The notes under the pieces: model-generated
What the model saw: only the letters and a program-made list of their open reading frames with translations
Told to the model about the DNA's origin: nothing
The model's database searches: none
Shown: piece after piece, positions 11,566 through 22,435 of the stretch
How the letters are laid out: each line of letters begins with the position of its first letter
Position numbering within the stretch: the stretch's first letter is position 1
Assembly: GCF_904849725.1 (NCBI RefSeq)
Contig: NC_058520.1
Coordinates: 534,864,083 to 534,928,082 of the forward strand
Reading direction: 5' to 3'
Source of the DNA: Hordeum vulgare subsp. vulgare
Lineage: Eukaryota > Streptophyta > Magnoliopsida > Poales > Poaceae
DNA: 64,000 nucleotides
Position numbers and translations under genes: made by a program

Positions 11566-12564
11566 ATGGATATGGAACACGAAATACCAAAAAAATTAGG
11601 TGTACTTGCTACTCATGGAGATGGGTAACCTCCTAAAACCCTCGATGCTCGTTACGTGGAAAATATTATATACTTCTTTAATAATCCTGAGAAATCTCCA
11701 TTCAATTATATAACGAGATACACGTTGGATCAACGTGAATACTTTAGGGATTATCGCTTGACTCAAAAAGGGAAACTTTTATGGGATCAAATCCATTTGT
11801 TGAAATGGTATGCTTGGGAACTATGCAAGAGACATGGTGTTACTTGTTGCTCTAGGATGAAGGCTCCACACCTTCCCTTTTCTTGTGAGTTTAATGATCA
11901 TAGAACCTTGGTTTCTTATGCTAATGGTATATATGATTACTATGATGTGGATCAAATAGAAGAGTTTGTTGCTTTTATGGGTGCTTATGAAATTGAGGCT
12001 CTGTTTAAAAGGTATGATAATAATGATGATGCTCCTTACCGATCTGAAAATTTGGCTATGCTTCGTTATTTTTATACTAATTATGAATATAATGCCCATA
12101 TTAAACGATTTAAGGAGAAATCCTATGCTGCCCAAGAAGAGACTATTATTTTGCAGGAAACTATGGAAGAAGAAAACGCTGAAATTGTGAGCTCATTAGA
12201 TGAAAAAGATGACGAGGAGAGCGAAGAACAAAGGGAGGAAGAACAACCTAGCTACCCGTGTCCACCTTCTAATGAGAGTAACTCTTCTACTCATACATTA
12301 TTTAATTTCCCTTCGTTCTTACCGAAGGATGAATGCTATGATCCCTTGGATTCGTTTGAAATATCCCTTTTTGATGAACTTGATGCTTGCTATGCTTGTG
12401 GCCATGATGCCATTATGAATGATGCTTATGAAGATGAGCTAGCTATAGTTCCTTATGTTACAAATGATGAGAGGAACTACATCTCCACCTCTCTATGTTT
12501 CCAATACGATAAAATTGCAAGAAACTGCTTATGCTATGTATTGGCCTTTACTTGGTGTGCATGA
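11566..12564 (+). pseudogene. Single ORF of a non-autonomous element, function unknown
   Basis: The likely start is ATG 11,566, in frame with the long open stretch but stopped by TAA at 11,626-11,628. From there it is open to TGA 12,564. The product is about 330 residues. The first half is basic and aromatic (REYFRDYRLTQKGKLLWDQ, LLKWYAWELC), then comes a very acidic stretch (DEKDDEESEEQREEEQ), then a cysteine/aspartate-rich end. A frame change around 12,500 probably hides the true C-terminus at 12,626-12,628, where another frame encodes FFYDMPMHRKRVRL, like the end of the ORF at 46,706-47,485. No zinc knuckle or pol motif is visible. I do not know its function; a gag-like or RNA-binding role is only a guess. 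Confidence 0.7.
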
Positions 12565-12628
12565 ATTGTTCTTTTATGACATGCCAATGCATAGGAAGAG
12601 AGTTAGACTTTGTCATTGCATGATATAA

Positions 12629-15580
12629 GTTACCTTGTGCTCACTACTAAATTTCAAATCATTGCTAAATAAAATTGGCTTTGATATACCTTGGGATCCG
12701 GGTGGATCCATCACTTGAGCACTTTATGCCTAGCTTAATGGCTTTAAAGAAAGCGCTGCCTCGGAGACAACCCGGAAGTTTTAGAGAGTCACTTATTTCT
12801 GTTGAGTGCTTTTATTTAGTTTGAAAACAAAAAATATAGAGGGGAACTTAAAACTTTTTCAAAAAGAGAAGCGATTGAAAGGTGATGCATTGCGGAAGTG
12901 AGGGTCGACCTTGAACACTTGTGTTCATGCTCATGGAAATAATATAGAATTTTTCATGGAAGTTTCTCATAAAAATAATTATCCCCTTTTACAATTACTT
13001 TGTGTTTTTAAAAATAGTGTGCCAAGCAAAGCCTTTACGATTAGTTTGGGAGATAGTTGTTTGACCACGCTGAGAAAAGACAGAAACTTTCTGCTCAGAA
13101 AATTAATTTAAATTTTTATTATGGAAGAGATTTTGAGTTTATTATTTTTTTCTTCTCATTGATATGCAAATTTTCCAGACGTTCGTAATTTTTCAGATTT
13201 TTTGAGATATCAGAAGTATACATAATATACAGATTGCTACAGACTGTTCTGTTTTGACAGATTCTGTTTTCTATGCATTGTTCTCTTATTTTGATGAATC
13301 TATGGGTAGTATCGGTGGGTATGAACCATGGTGAAGTTGGATTACAGTATATATAATTCTAATATGAATTTAGAATGAGTTCACAACAGTACTTGAAGTG
13401 GTGATTTATTTTATTATACTAACGGATCTCACGAAGTTTTGTTGAGTTTTGTGTGATTGAAGTTTTCAAGTTTTGGGTGAGAGCACGATGGATGAAGGAA
13501 TAAGGAGAGGCAAGAGCCTAAGCTTGGAGATGCCTGAGGCACCCCAAGGTAATATTCAAGGAAGACTCAAGCGTCTAAGCTTGGGGATGCCCCGGAAGGC
13601 ATCCCCTCTTTCGTCTACAATCTATCGGTAATTTTACTCGGAGCTATATTTTAATTTGTCACATGATATGTGCAAATGCTTGGAGCGTCTTTTGTGTTTA
13701 TTTTTTCCTTTTTCTTTTTTTGCACCATGCTGGTATGAGATAGTCCTTGGTTGGCTTTATAGAATGCTTCATGTGCTTCACTTATATCTTTTGAAGTTTG
13801 GATTGCATGTTTCCCTACATATAGAAAACCGCCATTTGTAGAATGCTCTTTTGCTTCACTTATATTTGTTAGAGCGGGGCATATATTTTGGAGAAAGAAT
13901 TAAACTCTCATGCTTCACTTATACCTATTTAGAGAGTTAACAGGAGTTGGTCATTCACATGGTTAGTCATAAAACCCTACATAAAACTTGTAGATCACTA
14001 AATATGATATGTTTGATTCCTTGCAATAGTTTTGCGACATGAATATGTGATATTAGAGTCATGATAGTGAGTAATTGTGTATTCTTAGAAATACTTGTGT
14101 TAAGGTTCGTGATTCCCGTAGCATGCACGTATGGTGAACCGTTATATGATGAAGTCGGAGCATGATTTATTTATTGATTGTCATCCTTTGTGTGGAGGTC
14201 GGGATCGCGCGATGGTTAACTCCTACCAACCTTTCCCCTAGAAGCATGCGTGTAGTACCTTGTTTTGATGACTAATAGACTTTTGCAATAATTATGTGAG
14301 TTCTTTATGACTAATGTTGAGTCTATGGATTATACGCACTCTCACCCTTCCACCATTGCTAGCCTCTCTAGTACCGCGCAACTTTCGCTGGTGCATTACA
14401 CCCACCATATAGCCTCCCTCAAAACAGCCACCATACCTACCTATTATGGCATTTTCATAGCCATTCCGAGATATATTGCCATGCAACTACCACCGTTTCA
14501 TCTCATGACATGTGCCATCACTTCCATATTGCCATTGCATGATCGTAAGATAGCTAGCATGATGTTTCCATGGCTTGTCCGTTTTTTGATGTCATTGCTA
14601 TGCTAGATCATTGTCAAGGTACACTACCGAAGGCATTTCATATAGAGTCATCATTGCTCTAAGTATTGAGTTGTAAGTGTGATGATCATTATTAATAGAG
14701 CATTGTCCCATGTGAGGAAATAAAAGAGGCCAGCGAAGCCCATTTACAAAAAAGAGGCCAAATATGCCCACCAAAAAAAAGAGGCCAAAGAGCCCACAAA
14801 AAAATGAGAGAAAAGAGAGAAGGGACAATTGCTACTATCCTCTTTCCACACTTGTGCTTCAAATAGCACTATGATCTTCATGACAGAGAGTCTCCTATGT
14901 TGTCACTTCCATATACTAGTGGGAAATTTTCATTATATAACTTGGCTTGTATATTCCAATGATGGGCTTCCTCAAAATTGCCCTAGGTCTTCGTGAGCAA
15001 GCAAGTTGGGTGCACACCCACTAGTTTCTTCTGTGAGCTTTCATACACTTATAAGCTCTAGTGCATCCGTTGCATGGCAATCCCTACTCACTCACATTGA
15101 TATCTATTGATGGGCATCTCCATAGCCCGTTGATACACCTACTTGATGTGAGACTATCTCCTCCTTTTTGTCTTCTCCACAACCACCATATTCTATTCCA
15201 CCTATAGTGCTATGTCCATGGCTCACGCTCATGTATTGCGTGAAAGTTGAAAAAATTTGAGACCACTAAAGTATGAAACAATTGCTTGGCTAAAACCGGG
15301 TTGTGCATGATTTAAATACGTTATGTGGGGAGATGGAGCATAGCCAGACTATATGATTTTGTAGGGATAACTTTCTTTGGCCATGATATTTTGAGAAGAC
15401 ATGATTGCTTTGTTAGTATGCTTGAAATATTATTGTCTTTATGTCAAATGATAGACTATTGCTTCGAATCACTCGTGTTCATGCCATGATTGGATTATAT
15501 GATTAAGATTATGCTAGGTAGCATTCCACATCAAAAATTATCTTTTTTATCATTTACCTACTCGAGGACGAGCAGGAATT
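12629..15580 (+). other. Long non-coding internal region of the 9921-17,130 element
   Basis: No credible ORF. Contents: two AAGCTTGG(G/A)GATGC motifs (13,520-13,533 and 13,577-13,590), a perfect stem-loop (13,583-13,606), three GCTTCACTTATA repeats (about 13,776, 13,852 and 13,911), the stretch around 14,115-14,220 containing GCATGCACGTATGGTGAACC, and a purine-rich run of AAAGAGGCC repeats (14,715-14,820). Most of this recurs in the same order at 48,060-50,150 in the other non-autonomous element. Confidence 0.75.
13583..13606 (+). other. Conserved stem-loop
   Basis: GGGGATGCC / GGCATCCCC form a 9-bp perfect stem around a 6-base loop CCGGAA. The same stem with a 7-base loop is at 48,186-48,210. 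Stem conservation in two elements suggests an RNA structure, perhaps for packaging or dimerisation; that role is inferred. Confidence 0.6.
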
Positions 15581-15594
15581 AAGCTTGGGGATGC
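15581..15594 (+). promoter_or_regulatory. Polypurine tract of the 9921-17,130 element
   Basis: AAGCTTGGGGATGC directly abuts the 3' LTR start TGATACG. Confidence 0.8.
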
Positions 15595-17130
15595 TGATAC
15601 GTCTCCGTCGTATCTATAATTTTTGATTGTTTCATGCCAATAGTCTACAACTTTCATATACTTTTGGCAACTTTTTATACTATCTTTGGGACTAACATAT
15701 TGATCCAGTGCCCAGTGCCAGTTCCTGTTTGTTGCATGTTTTTTGTTTCGCAGAATATCCATACCAAACGAAGTCCAAACGTAATAAAAACTTACGGGGA
15801 TTTTTTTGGAATATTTATGATTTTTGGGAAGAAGCATCAACGCGAGGCGATGCACGGAGGGCCCACAAGGCCTGTAGCCGCCACCAGGAGGTACGGTGGC
15901 GGCTGGCAGGCTTGTGGACACTCCTTAAGGCGGTTGGAGCACTTCTTTCTCCTAAAGAAAGATAATATCCGAAAGAAAATCGTGTTAAAATTTCAGCCCA
16001 ATCGGAGTTACGGATCTCCGGGAATTTAATAAACGGTGAAACGCAGAATCTGGGAGCGCAGAAACACAAGGACACAGAGAGAGAGAGATCCAATCTAGGA
16101 GGGGCTCTCGCCCCTCCGCTACCATGGAGACCATGGACCAGAGGGGAAACCCTTCTCCCATCTAGGGATGAGGTCAAGGAAGAAGAAGAAGGAGGACGGC
16201 TCTCTCCCCCTCTCTCCCGGCGGCGCCGGAACGCCGCCCGGGACATCATCGTGTGACGGCGATCTACACCAACACCTCCATCATCTTCACCAACATCTCC
16301 ATCATCTTCCCCCATCTATATTCAGCGGTTCACTCTCCCGCAACCCGCTGTACCCTCTACTTGAACATGGTGCTTTATGCTACATATTATTATCCAATGA
16401 TGTGTTGCTATCCTATGATGTCTGAGTAGATTATCGTTGTCCTGTCGGTGATTGATGAATTGCTATGATTGGTTTAATTTGCTTGTGGTTATGTTGTTGT
16501 CCTTTGGTGCCCATCATATGGTAGCGCGCGTGGATCACACCATAGGGTAAGTTGTATGTTGATAGGACTATGTATTGGCAGGCTAGAGTGACAGAAGCTT
16601 CAAACCTAGCATAGAAATTGATGCATATGGGATTGAAGGGGGACCAATATATCTTATTGCTATGGTTGGGTTTTACCTTAATGAACGTTAGTAGTTGCGG
16701 ACGCTTGCTAATAGTTCCAATCATAAGTGCATAGAATTCCAAGTAAGGGATGACATGCTAGCATAGGCCTCTCCCACATGATACTTGCTATCGATCTAGT
16801 AACGTAGTCAATTGCTTAGGGACAATTCCGCAAATCCTACCACCACTTTTCCCCACTCCTTAGACACTCGTATTTGTTTCTTTTTCTAACCAGCCCCTAG
16901 TTTTATTTACGTGTTCTTTACTTTCTTGCAATCCTATCCTTTCACTCCTACAAAGTACTTCTAGTTTCATACTTGTTCTAGGTAAAGCGAACGTAAAGTG
17001 TGCGTAGAGTTGTATCGGTGGTCGATAGAACTTGAGGGAATATTTGTCCTGTCTTTAGCTCCTCGTTGGGTTCGACACTCTTACTTATCGAGAAAGGCTA
17101 CAATTGATCCCCTATACTTGTGGGTTATCA
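15595..17130 (+). repeat. 3' LTR of the 9921-17,130 element
   Basis: It starts TGATACGTCTCCGTCG and ends GGGTTATCA. It is followed at once by the target duplication GCGTC and then by copia coding sequence. Confidence 0.93.
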
Positions 17131-20100
17131 GCGTCATCTTGGGAAAGGCGGCAAGACCGCTAATGTTTTCATTGGTGACACTGACGTGAAGGATGTTGGG
17201 TATGGAATATTTCCCACTATTCTTTCAGTGTGTCATTCCCCCGATTGGTTGATTGACACGGGTGCTAATGTGCATGTATGCGGTTATATTTCGATGTTCT
17301 CATCTTATCAAACCGCAGGGACTTCCACCGTGCTGACGGGCAACGGTTCAAGTGCTTATGTTTGTGGTGTTGGCATGGTCGATCTGAAGTTTACTTCGGG
17401 GAAGGTGGTGCGGTTGAAGAACGTGCATTATGTCCCCTCCGTCAATAAAAATCTTGTTAGCGGATATCTTATGTGTAGATATGGCTACAAGCTTGTCTTT
17501 GAGTCGAATAAGTTTGTAATATCCAAGTATGAAACTTTTATTGGTAAAGGCTATGAGTCAGGAGGCCTATTTCGTTTATCCTTGGGAGATGTTTGCAATA
17601 AAGTTGTTAATCATGTTTGCAACAATAGTGAATCAAATGTGAGGCATTCGCGTCTATGCCACATTAATTTTGGTTGCATGTCGCGACTAGCCCGATTGAA
17701 CTTAATCCCTAGTTTCACCACTCTCAAGGAATCTAAGTGTCACGTTTGTGTGCAAGCTAAGCAACCTCGTAAGTCTCATACGACTGCGGAAACGAGAAAT
17801 CTTGCACCACTAGAGCTCATACATTCAGATCTATGTGAAATGAATGGTATTTTCACAAAAGGTGGAAAGAAATATTTCATGATGTTAATTGTTCACTCCA
17901 CTAGATATTGCCATGTGTATCTTCTAAAATCTAAGGATGAGGCTTTGAACTATTTCAAGATCTATAAAGCTGAAGTGGATAACCAACTTGATCAAAAGAT
18001 CAAGAGACTTAGGTCTGATCATGGTGGAGAGTATTTCTCAAATGAATTTGATTCCTTCTGTGCGGAACATGGTATAAGCCATGAGAGGACGCCTCCCTAT
18101 TCACCTCATTCAAATGGGGTGGCCGAAAGAAAGAACCATACTCTAACTAATTTGGTTAACGCCATGTTAGACACATCGGGTCTCTCCAAGGCATGGTGGG
18201 GGAGGCAATATTGACTGCATGTCATGTCCTAAACCGATTTCCCACAAAGAACAAAGATATAACTCGATTCGAGGAATGGGAGAAGAAAAGGTTAAAACTC
18301 TCTTATCTACGAACCTGGGGTTGTTTGGCAAAAGTTAATGTGCCAATTCCAAAGAAGCGCAAGCTAGGACCAAAAACGGTGGATTGTGTTTTCCTGAGAT
18401 ATGCTTTTCATAGCATTGGCTCTAGATTCTTGGTTGTAAAAATCTATGGTATCTTACATGCATGTCGATACAATCATGGCGTCGAATGATGTGACTTTCT
18501 TCGAAGATATCTTTCCCATGAAGGATATGGTTACCTCATCTAATCAGGAGATGCCTAGTTCATCGAATCATGAATTAGTTAGAATTACTGAACCTACCAT
18601 TTCGATGGAACACATTGTAAACTCTGTGGAGGAGAACAATCAAGTTCCTACCAGGAGCAAGAGACAGAGGACTGCAAATTCGTTTGGTGATGATTTTCTT
18701 GTGTATCTCATAGATGACACTCCCAGTTCTATTTCATAGGCCTATGCATCTGAAGATGCTGACTACTGGAAGGAAGCGGTCCATAGTGAGATGGATTCCA
18801 TCTTGGCAAATGAAACTTGGGAGATCACTGATCGTCCTTATGGGTGCAAACCTATAGGATGCAAATGGGTAATCAAGAAAAAGCTTAGGCCTGATGGTAT
18901 TATCGAGAAGTACAAGGCACTGCATGTGGCTAAGGGTTATACCCAAAAGGAAGGTGAAGACTTCTTTGATACTTACTCACATGTGGCTCGACTGACCACT
19001 ATTCGAGTACTACTTTCACTAGCTGCCTCACATGGTCTTCTCGTTCATCAAATGGATGTTAATAGTGCTTTCCTAAATGGAGAGTTGGATGAGGAAATTT
19101 ACATGGAACAACCAGATGGCTTTGTAGTAGATGGTCAGGAAGGAAAAGTGTGCAAGTTTATGAAGTCTTTGTATGGACTTAAGCAAGTACCCAAGCAGTG
19201 GCATGAAAAGTTTGAAAGAACTTTAACAGCTACAGGATTTTTTGTAAAGGAAGCTGATAAATGTGTGTACTATCGCCATGGTGGGGGCGAGGGAGTTATC
19301 CTTTGCTTGTATGTTGATGACATACAGATTTTCGAACAAATCTGAATGTTATTAAGGAGGTCAAGGATTTCCTATCTCAATGTTTTGAGATGAATGATTT
19401 AGGAGTGGCTGATGTCATTCTAAACATCAAGTTGTTGAGAGACGATGATGATGGGATTACATTGCTTCAATCTCACTATGTGGAAAAGATCTTGAGTCGC
19501 TTTGGATATAGTGATTGCAAGCCCTCTCCAGCACCATATGATGTGAGCGTGCTGCTTTGAAATAATTGAAGAATTGCTAGAGATCAATTGAAATATTCTC
19601 AGATTATTGGCTCGCTTATGTACTTAGTCAGTGATACAAGACCCGACATCTCTTTTGTTGTTAGCAAACTGAGTCGGTTTGTCGTCTCAAAACCAGGAGA
19701 TGTGCATTGGAAAGCTCTAGAGAGAGTTTTGCGTTATTTGAAAGGCACTACGAATTATGGAATTCACTACACTGGACACCCCAAAGGTGCTTGAAGGGTA
19801 TAGTGACTCAAACTGGATATTTGATGTTGATGAGATAAAGGCCACGAGCAGACATGTATTCACTCATGGAGGTGGCGCCGTTTCTTGGAAGTCTTGCAAG
19901 CAGACCATCTTAACGAGATCAACTATGGAAGAAGAACTCACGGCACTAGATACAGCTACGGTCGAAGCAGATTGGCTTTGCCGGCTCTTGAATGACTTGT
20001 CGGTTGTTAAGAAACATGTATTGGGTATCCTTATGAACTGTGGCAATCAAACTGTGATCACGAAAGTGAGCAGCTCAAAGGATAACATGAAGTCATTAAG

Positions 20101-20269
20101 ACACGTTCAGAGAAGGTTAAAATTTGTCAGGAAAATGAGAAACTCCAGAGTTATTGCATTGGATTATATCCAAACATCTAAAAATCTGGCCGATCCTTTT
20201 ACTAAGGGTCTATCACGTAATGTGATAGATAATGCATCAAAGGAGATGGGTATGAGACCCACAATATGA
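17131..20269 (+). pseudogene. Copia gag end and pol (protease, integrase, reverse transcriptase, RNase H), second tandem copy
   Basis: The frame resumes right after the nested element. It shows the protease DTGANVHVCG (about 17,257), the integrase zinc motif (HSRLCHINFG ... CHVCVQAK), the integrase catalytic residues (HSDLCEMNG, RSDHGGEY, GVAERKN), the reverse transcriptase (HQMDVNSAFLNGE, YGLKQ, YVDD at 19,310-19,321) and RNase H (YSDSNW ... ADPFTKGLS). Damage: frame changes near 18,205, 18,445, 19,335 and 19,775; an in-frame TAG at 18,737-18,739; stops at 19,558-19,560 and 19,567. The domain order PR-IN-RT-RH is that of Ty1/copia. It is not functional. Confidence 0.92.
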
Positions 20270-20823
20270 GTTGTTCAGAGTGGTAACCTATTTTATGTGA
20301 TCGGAGATCCCATGAATTAGATGTGGAAGACAAGTTGTTGGTCAACTGAGAGGAAAGTATCCTTACAATTGATAATACCACTCCATGAAGATGCAATACT
20401 TTCCTAAACTACATGGCAGATTGATATACATCTTAATATGTTCTAAGTGGCTGATTGAAGCAAAGATGTTGTCGTGCAGAACTTCTTTTGAAGAACACAC
20501 CTATATGAGTCTGATTGTTAACTCGTAATCTATGAGAGTAGGGTGCTCTCTAGTAAACTCATGAAAGGACTTGGAGTATGACGCATAAGCTCCGCCCGCG
20601 GGGAAGTCCCATGGTAGCCTAGTATCGGTCAAGGCTCTGTGTGAAGCTAGATTCGCAGAAAACTTGCAGTTCAAGGCCTAGTCCAATGTTCAAGTTGCTT
20701 ACTAGTGTAGCATAGAGTTCTAGGTGGAAGTTCAACTTAACAGTCTCCAATGCAGTACCGCTATATAAACAGTGTTTTGGAACCAAAGGCAAATTTTGTG
20801 TGCCTCTGGGTTTGGTCGGGGAT
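20270..20823 (+). other. Copia 3' untranslated region
   Basis: Non-coding, parallel to 7578-8134. It ends with the polypurine tract GGGTTTGGTCGGGGAT (20,808-20,823). Confidence 0.75.
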
Positions 20824-21854
20824 TGCTAGAATTTTTGTCTATTTTGGGCCAGCCAATAATAATTTTAGAAATTCTTAATAAATCCTAGAGGCCCACGCAG
20901 CCCATTCGTGCAAGGCAAGAGGTAGAAAAGTTTAGTCCCACATTGCTTGTTTAGTGGGAGTTGGACTTTCTTATAAGGGAGGATGTTTCCACACGTGCAT
21001 GAGCATGAAAACAAGATAGACATACACACGCGCTCCTCCTCCGCCGCCCGTCTCGCCTCGTGACGACGCGCCGCGGGTTGCGGGAACGAGGCAATGACTA
21101 AATTTTTGCAACGCATGATTGGTATACGAAAGGTAACTTGGAAGCCGATCGTTTTTGGTGTAGTGGACATTGAACACGAACGCTGCACCCTTCGGTTGTT
21201 GCCTGTTCGTTTCATCTCCCTCGTTCCCTTCAGCTCCCGTCGTTGGCGTCTCGCCTCCTTCTCTTGCGCCTATAAATGGGAGGTCGCTCCTCTCGAGAGA
21301 AATGCATCAGAACTTCCTCTTCCTCTCGCCACCGGTTCCAATCTCTGTGCTACTGCTAGGTTCTTCCCATCCCGGCTTGCGGCGTGCATCGTAGGTCGAG
21401 GCAGTAGGCCTCCGAAACCCCGTCTCTTTGAGTCTTGTACGGGAGAAGGGTGATAAGGTTTTTGGGGAGCGCTCAGCGCGACTACTGGCTTTTCACCACG
21501 GACGCCACGGACACCGACGACCACTTCCGGGATGAGGACTTCTTCCCCGACGTCGACCACCTCTTCGGCAACATGACCAACGACAATACCAACACCAACC
21601 CCACTGTTGCTGCTGCCGCAACTCAGTACGTGCTTTCTTGTTTGAGTTCGTGCCGCAACTTCTTGTTGCAGTTTCTTTTCTAGATATGTTCCGTTCCTGC
21701 TCATTATTCCAGATGCTAGTTGCATACTCTCTCTATAATCGCATGGCTTATCTTATAGTTGCTATCGTAGTCATGATTTGTTGCTATGGTAGTCGTGATT
21801 TATCTATTATTTCTGTTAGTAAAATCACTTGGTAAATTGCTCATATATCCAACA
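20824..21854 (+). repeat. 3' LTR of the copia element
   Basis: It starts TGCTAGAATTTTTG and ends TCCAACA, so the ends are near-inverted (TGCTAGA/TCCAACA). It is 1031 bp long, with a TATA-like TATAAATG at 21,271-21,278. LINE sequence resumes at 21,855. Confidence 0.85.
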
Positions 21855-22249
21855 AGATTGACTGATGCGCATATGTTCTAATGGCTGAAACTTTGGTCCT
21901 AAAATTTGGTTTGTCCCTAATGCAAAGGGTAGAATGCAATCACATTATTATTAAGTCAAATAACATGAAGGTGATCGATACCATGAAGGAAGGAGAATGA
22001 TTGTCAGGGGCAGCGCGGCGGCAATTTTTTATGATTATTTCCATTTGACTTATGATTTTACTATCTCTGGATCCGAGCATTGTAACACAAAAGCAAATAA
22101 AGTTACTCACGAACTTGTTAGACTGGCTAGAATTTCGTTCATTTCTAATTGGTTTGAGGAGCCAGATATTGAAATTGTACCATCCCTCATATAAACGATG
22201 TCATGATTATTTCTAATGAGTAAAGCACGAGTTTTTCAAAAAAAAAAAA
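21855..22249 (+). pseudogene. LINE 3' end: RNase H-like C-terminus, 3' UTR and poly(A)
   Basis: The translation shows the typical end of plant L1-type ORF2: LVLKFGLSLMQRVECNHIIIKSNN, then after a frame change near 21,997 ANKVTHELVRLARIS and a C-terminus ending before 22,194. A short 3' UTR leads to an A run at 22,238-22,249, directly followed by the right target duplication. It is the downstream part of the LINE begun at 5954. Confidence 0.87.
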
Positions 22250-22263
22250 TCAGTGTGGCCATT
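22250..22263 (+). repeat. Right target-site duplication of the LINE
   Basis: TCAGTGTGGCCATT follows the poly(A) and pairs with 5940-5953. Confidence 0.82.
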
Positions 22264-22435
22264 TCTTTCGAAAACCATTGTAAATGCAGAGCTGTTCTAT
22301 GGTCAGGCCATCGTCATCGGTGTAGCTTTGGGCCGGAAAGCACGCGAAATAACATTTTGCTATTTCTCTGTGACAATCTTCACTGTACGGATTGTCCATG
22401 AAAATTGCACCGAACGTTCTGTAGATACCATCGCA

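Larger units (their letters stand above)
9921..17130 (+). mobile_element. Complete non-autonomous LTR retrotransposon (gypsy-like cis signals), nested in copia gag
   Basis: It has two LTRs of 1522 and 1536 bp that begin TGATAC and end TTATCA, flanked by the perfect 5-bp duplication GCGTC (9916-9920 and 17,131-17,135). It has a tRNA-Asp type primer site (11,454-11,471) and a polypurine tract (15,581-15,594). The 4.15-kb interior has one broken ORF of unknown function and no protease, reverse transcriptase or integrase, so it depends on another element for movement. The LTR start is of the TGATACGTCTCC type common in Triticeae gypsy-like elements. I do not assign a family name. Confidence 0.93.
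7184..21854 (+). mobile_element. Copia element in tandem form (3' end of one copy, shared LTR, second copy), inserted in the LINE
   Basis: From left to right: RNase H end and 3' untranslated part (7184-8134), LTR (8135-9077), gag (9098-9920), a nested element (9921-17,130), rest of gag-pol (17,131-20,269), 3' untranslated part, and LTR (20,824-21,854). A normal copia element has host DNA before its 5' LTR. Here the same family's own 3' coding end comes before it, about 93-95% similar by eye to 19,880-20,823. This fits two copies sharing one LTR after unequal recombination, followed by loss of the left part. The right LTR ends exactly where LINE sequence resumes. The PBS and leader after the middle LTR are deleted. 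Confidence 0.82.
5954..22249 (+). mobile_element. 5'-truncated L1-type LINE, split by a nested copia element
   Basis: Two LINE pieces (5954-7183 and 21,855-22,249) lie in the same orientation on either side of the copia complex. The outer edges are the matching 14-bp target duplications, and the right edge carries a 12-bp A run (22,238-22,249). The left edge starts inside the reverse transcriptase, so the insertion was 5' truncated, as is usual for LINEs. The piece between the two remaining parts (end of the thumb/zinc region up to the RNase H-like domain) is missing. It was probably lost together with the left end of the copia element. Confidence 0.82.
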
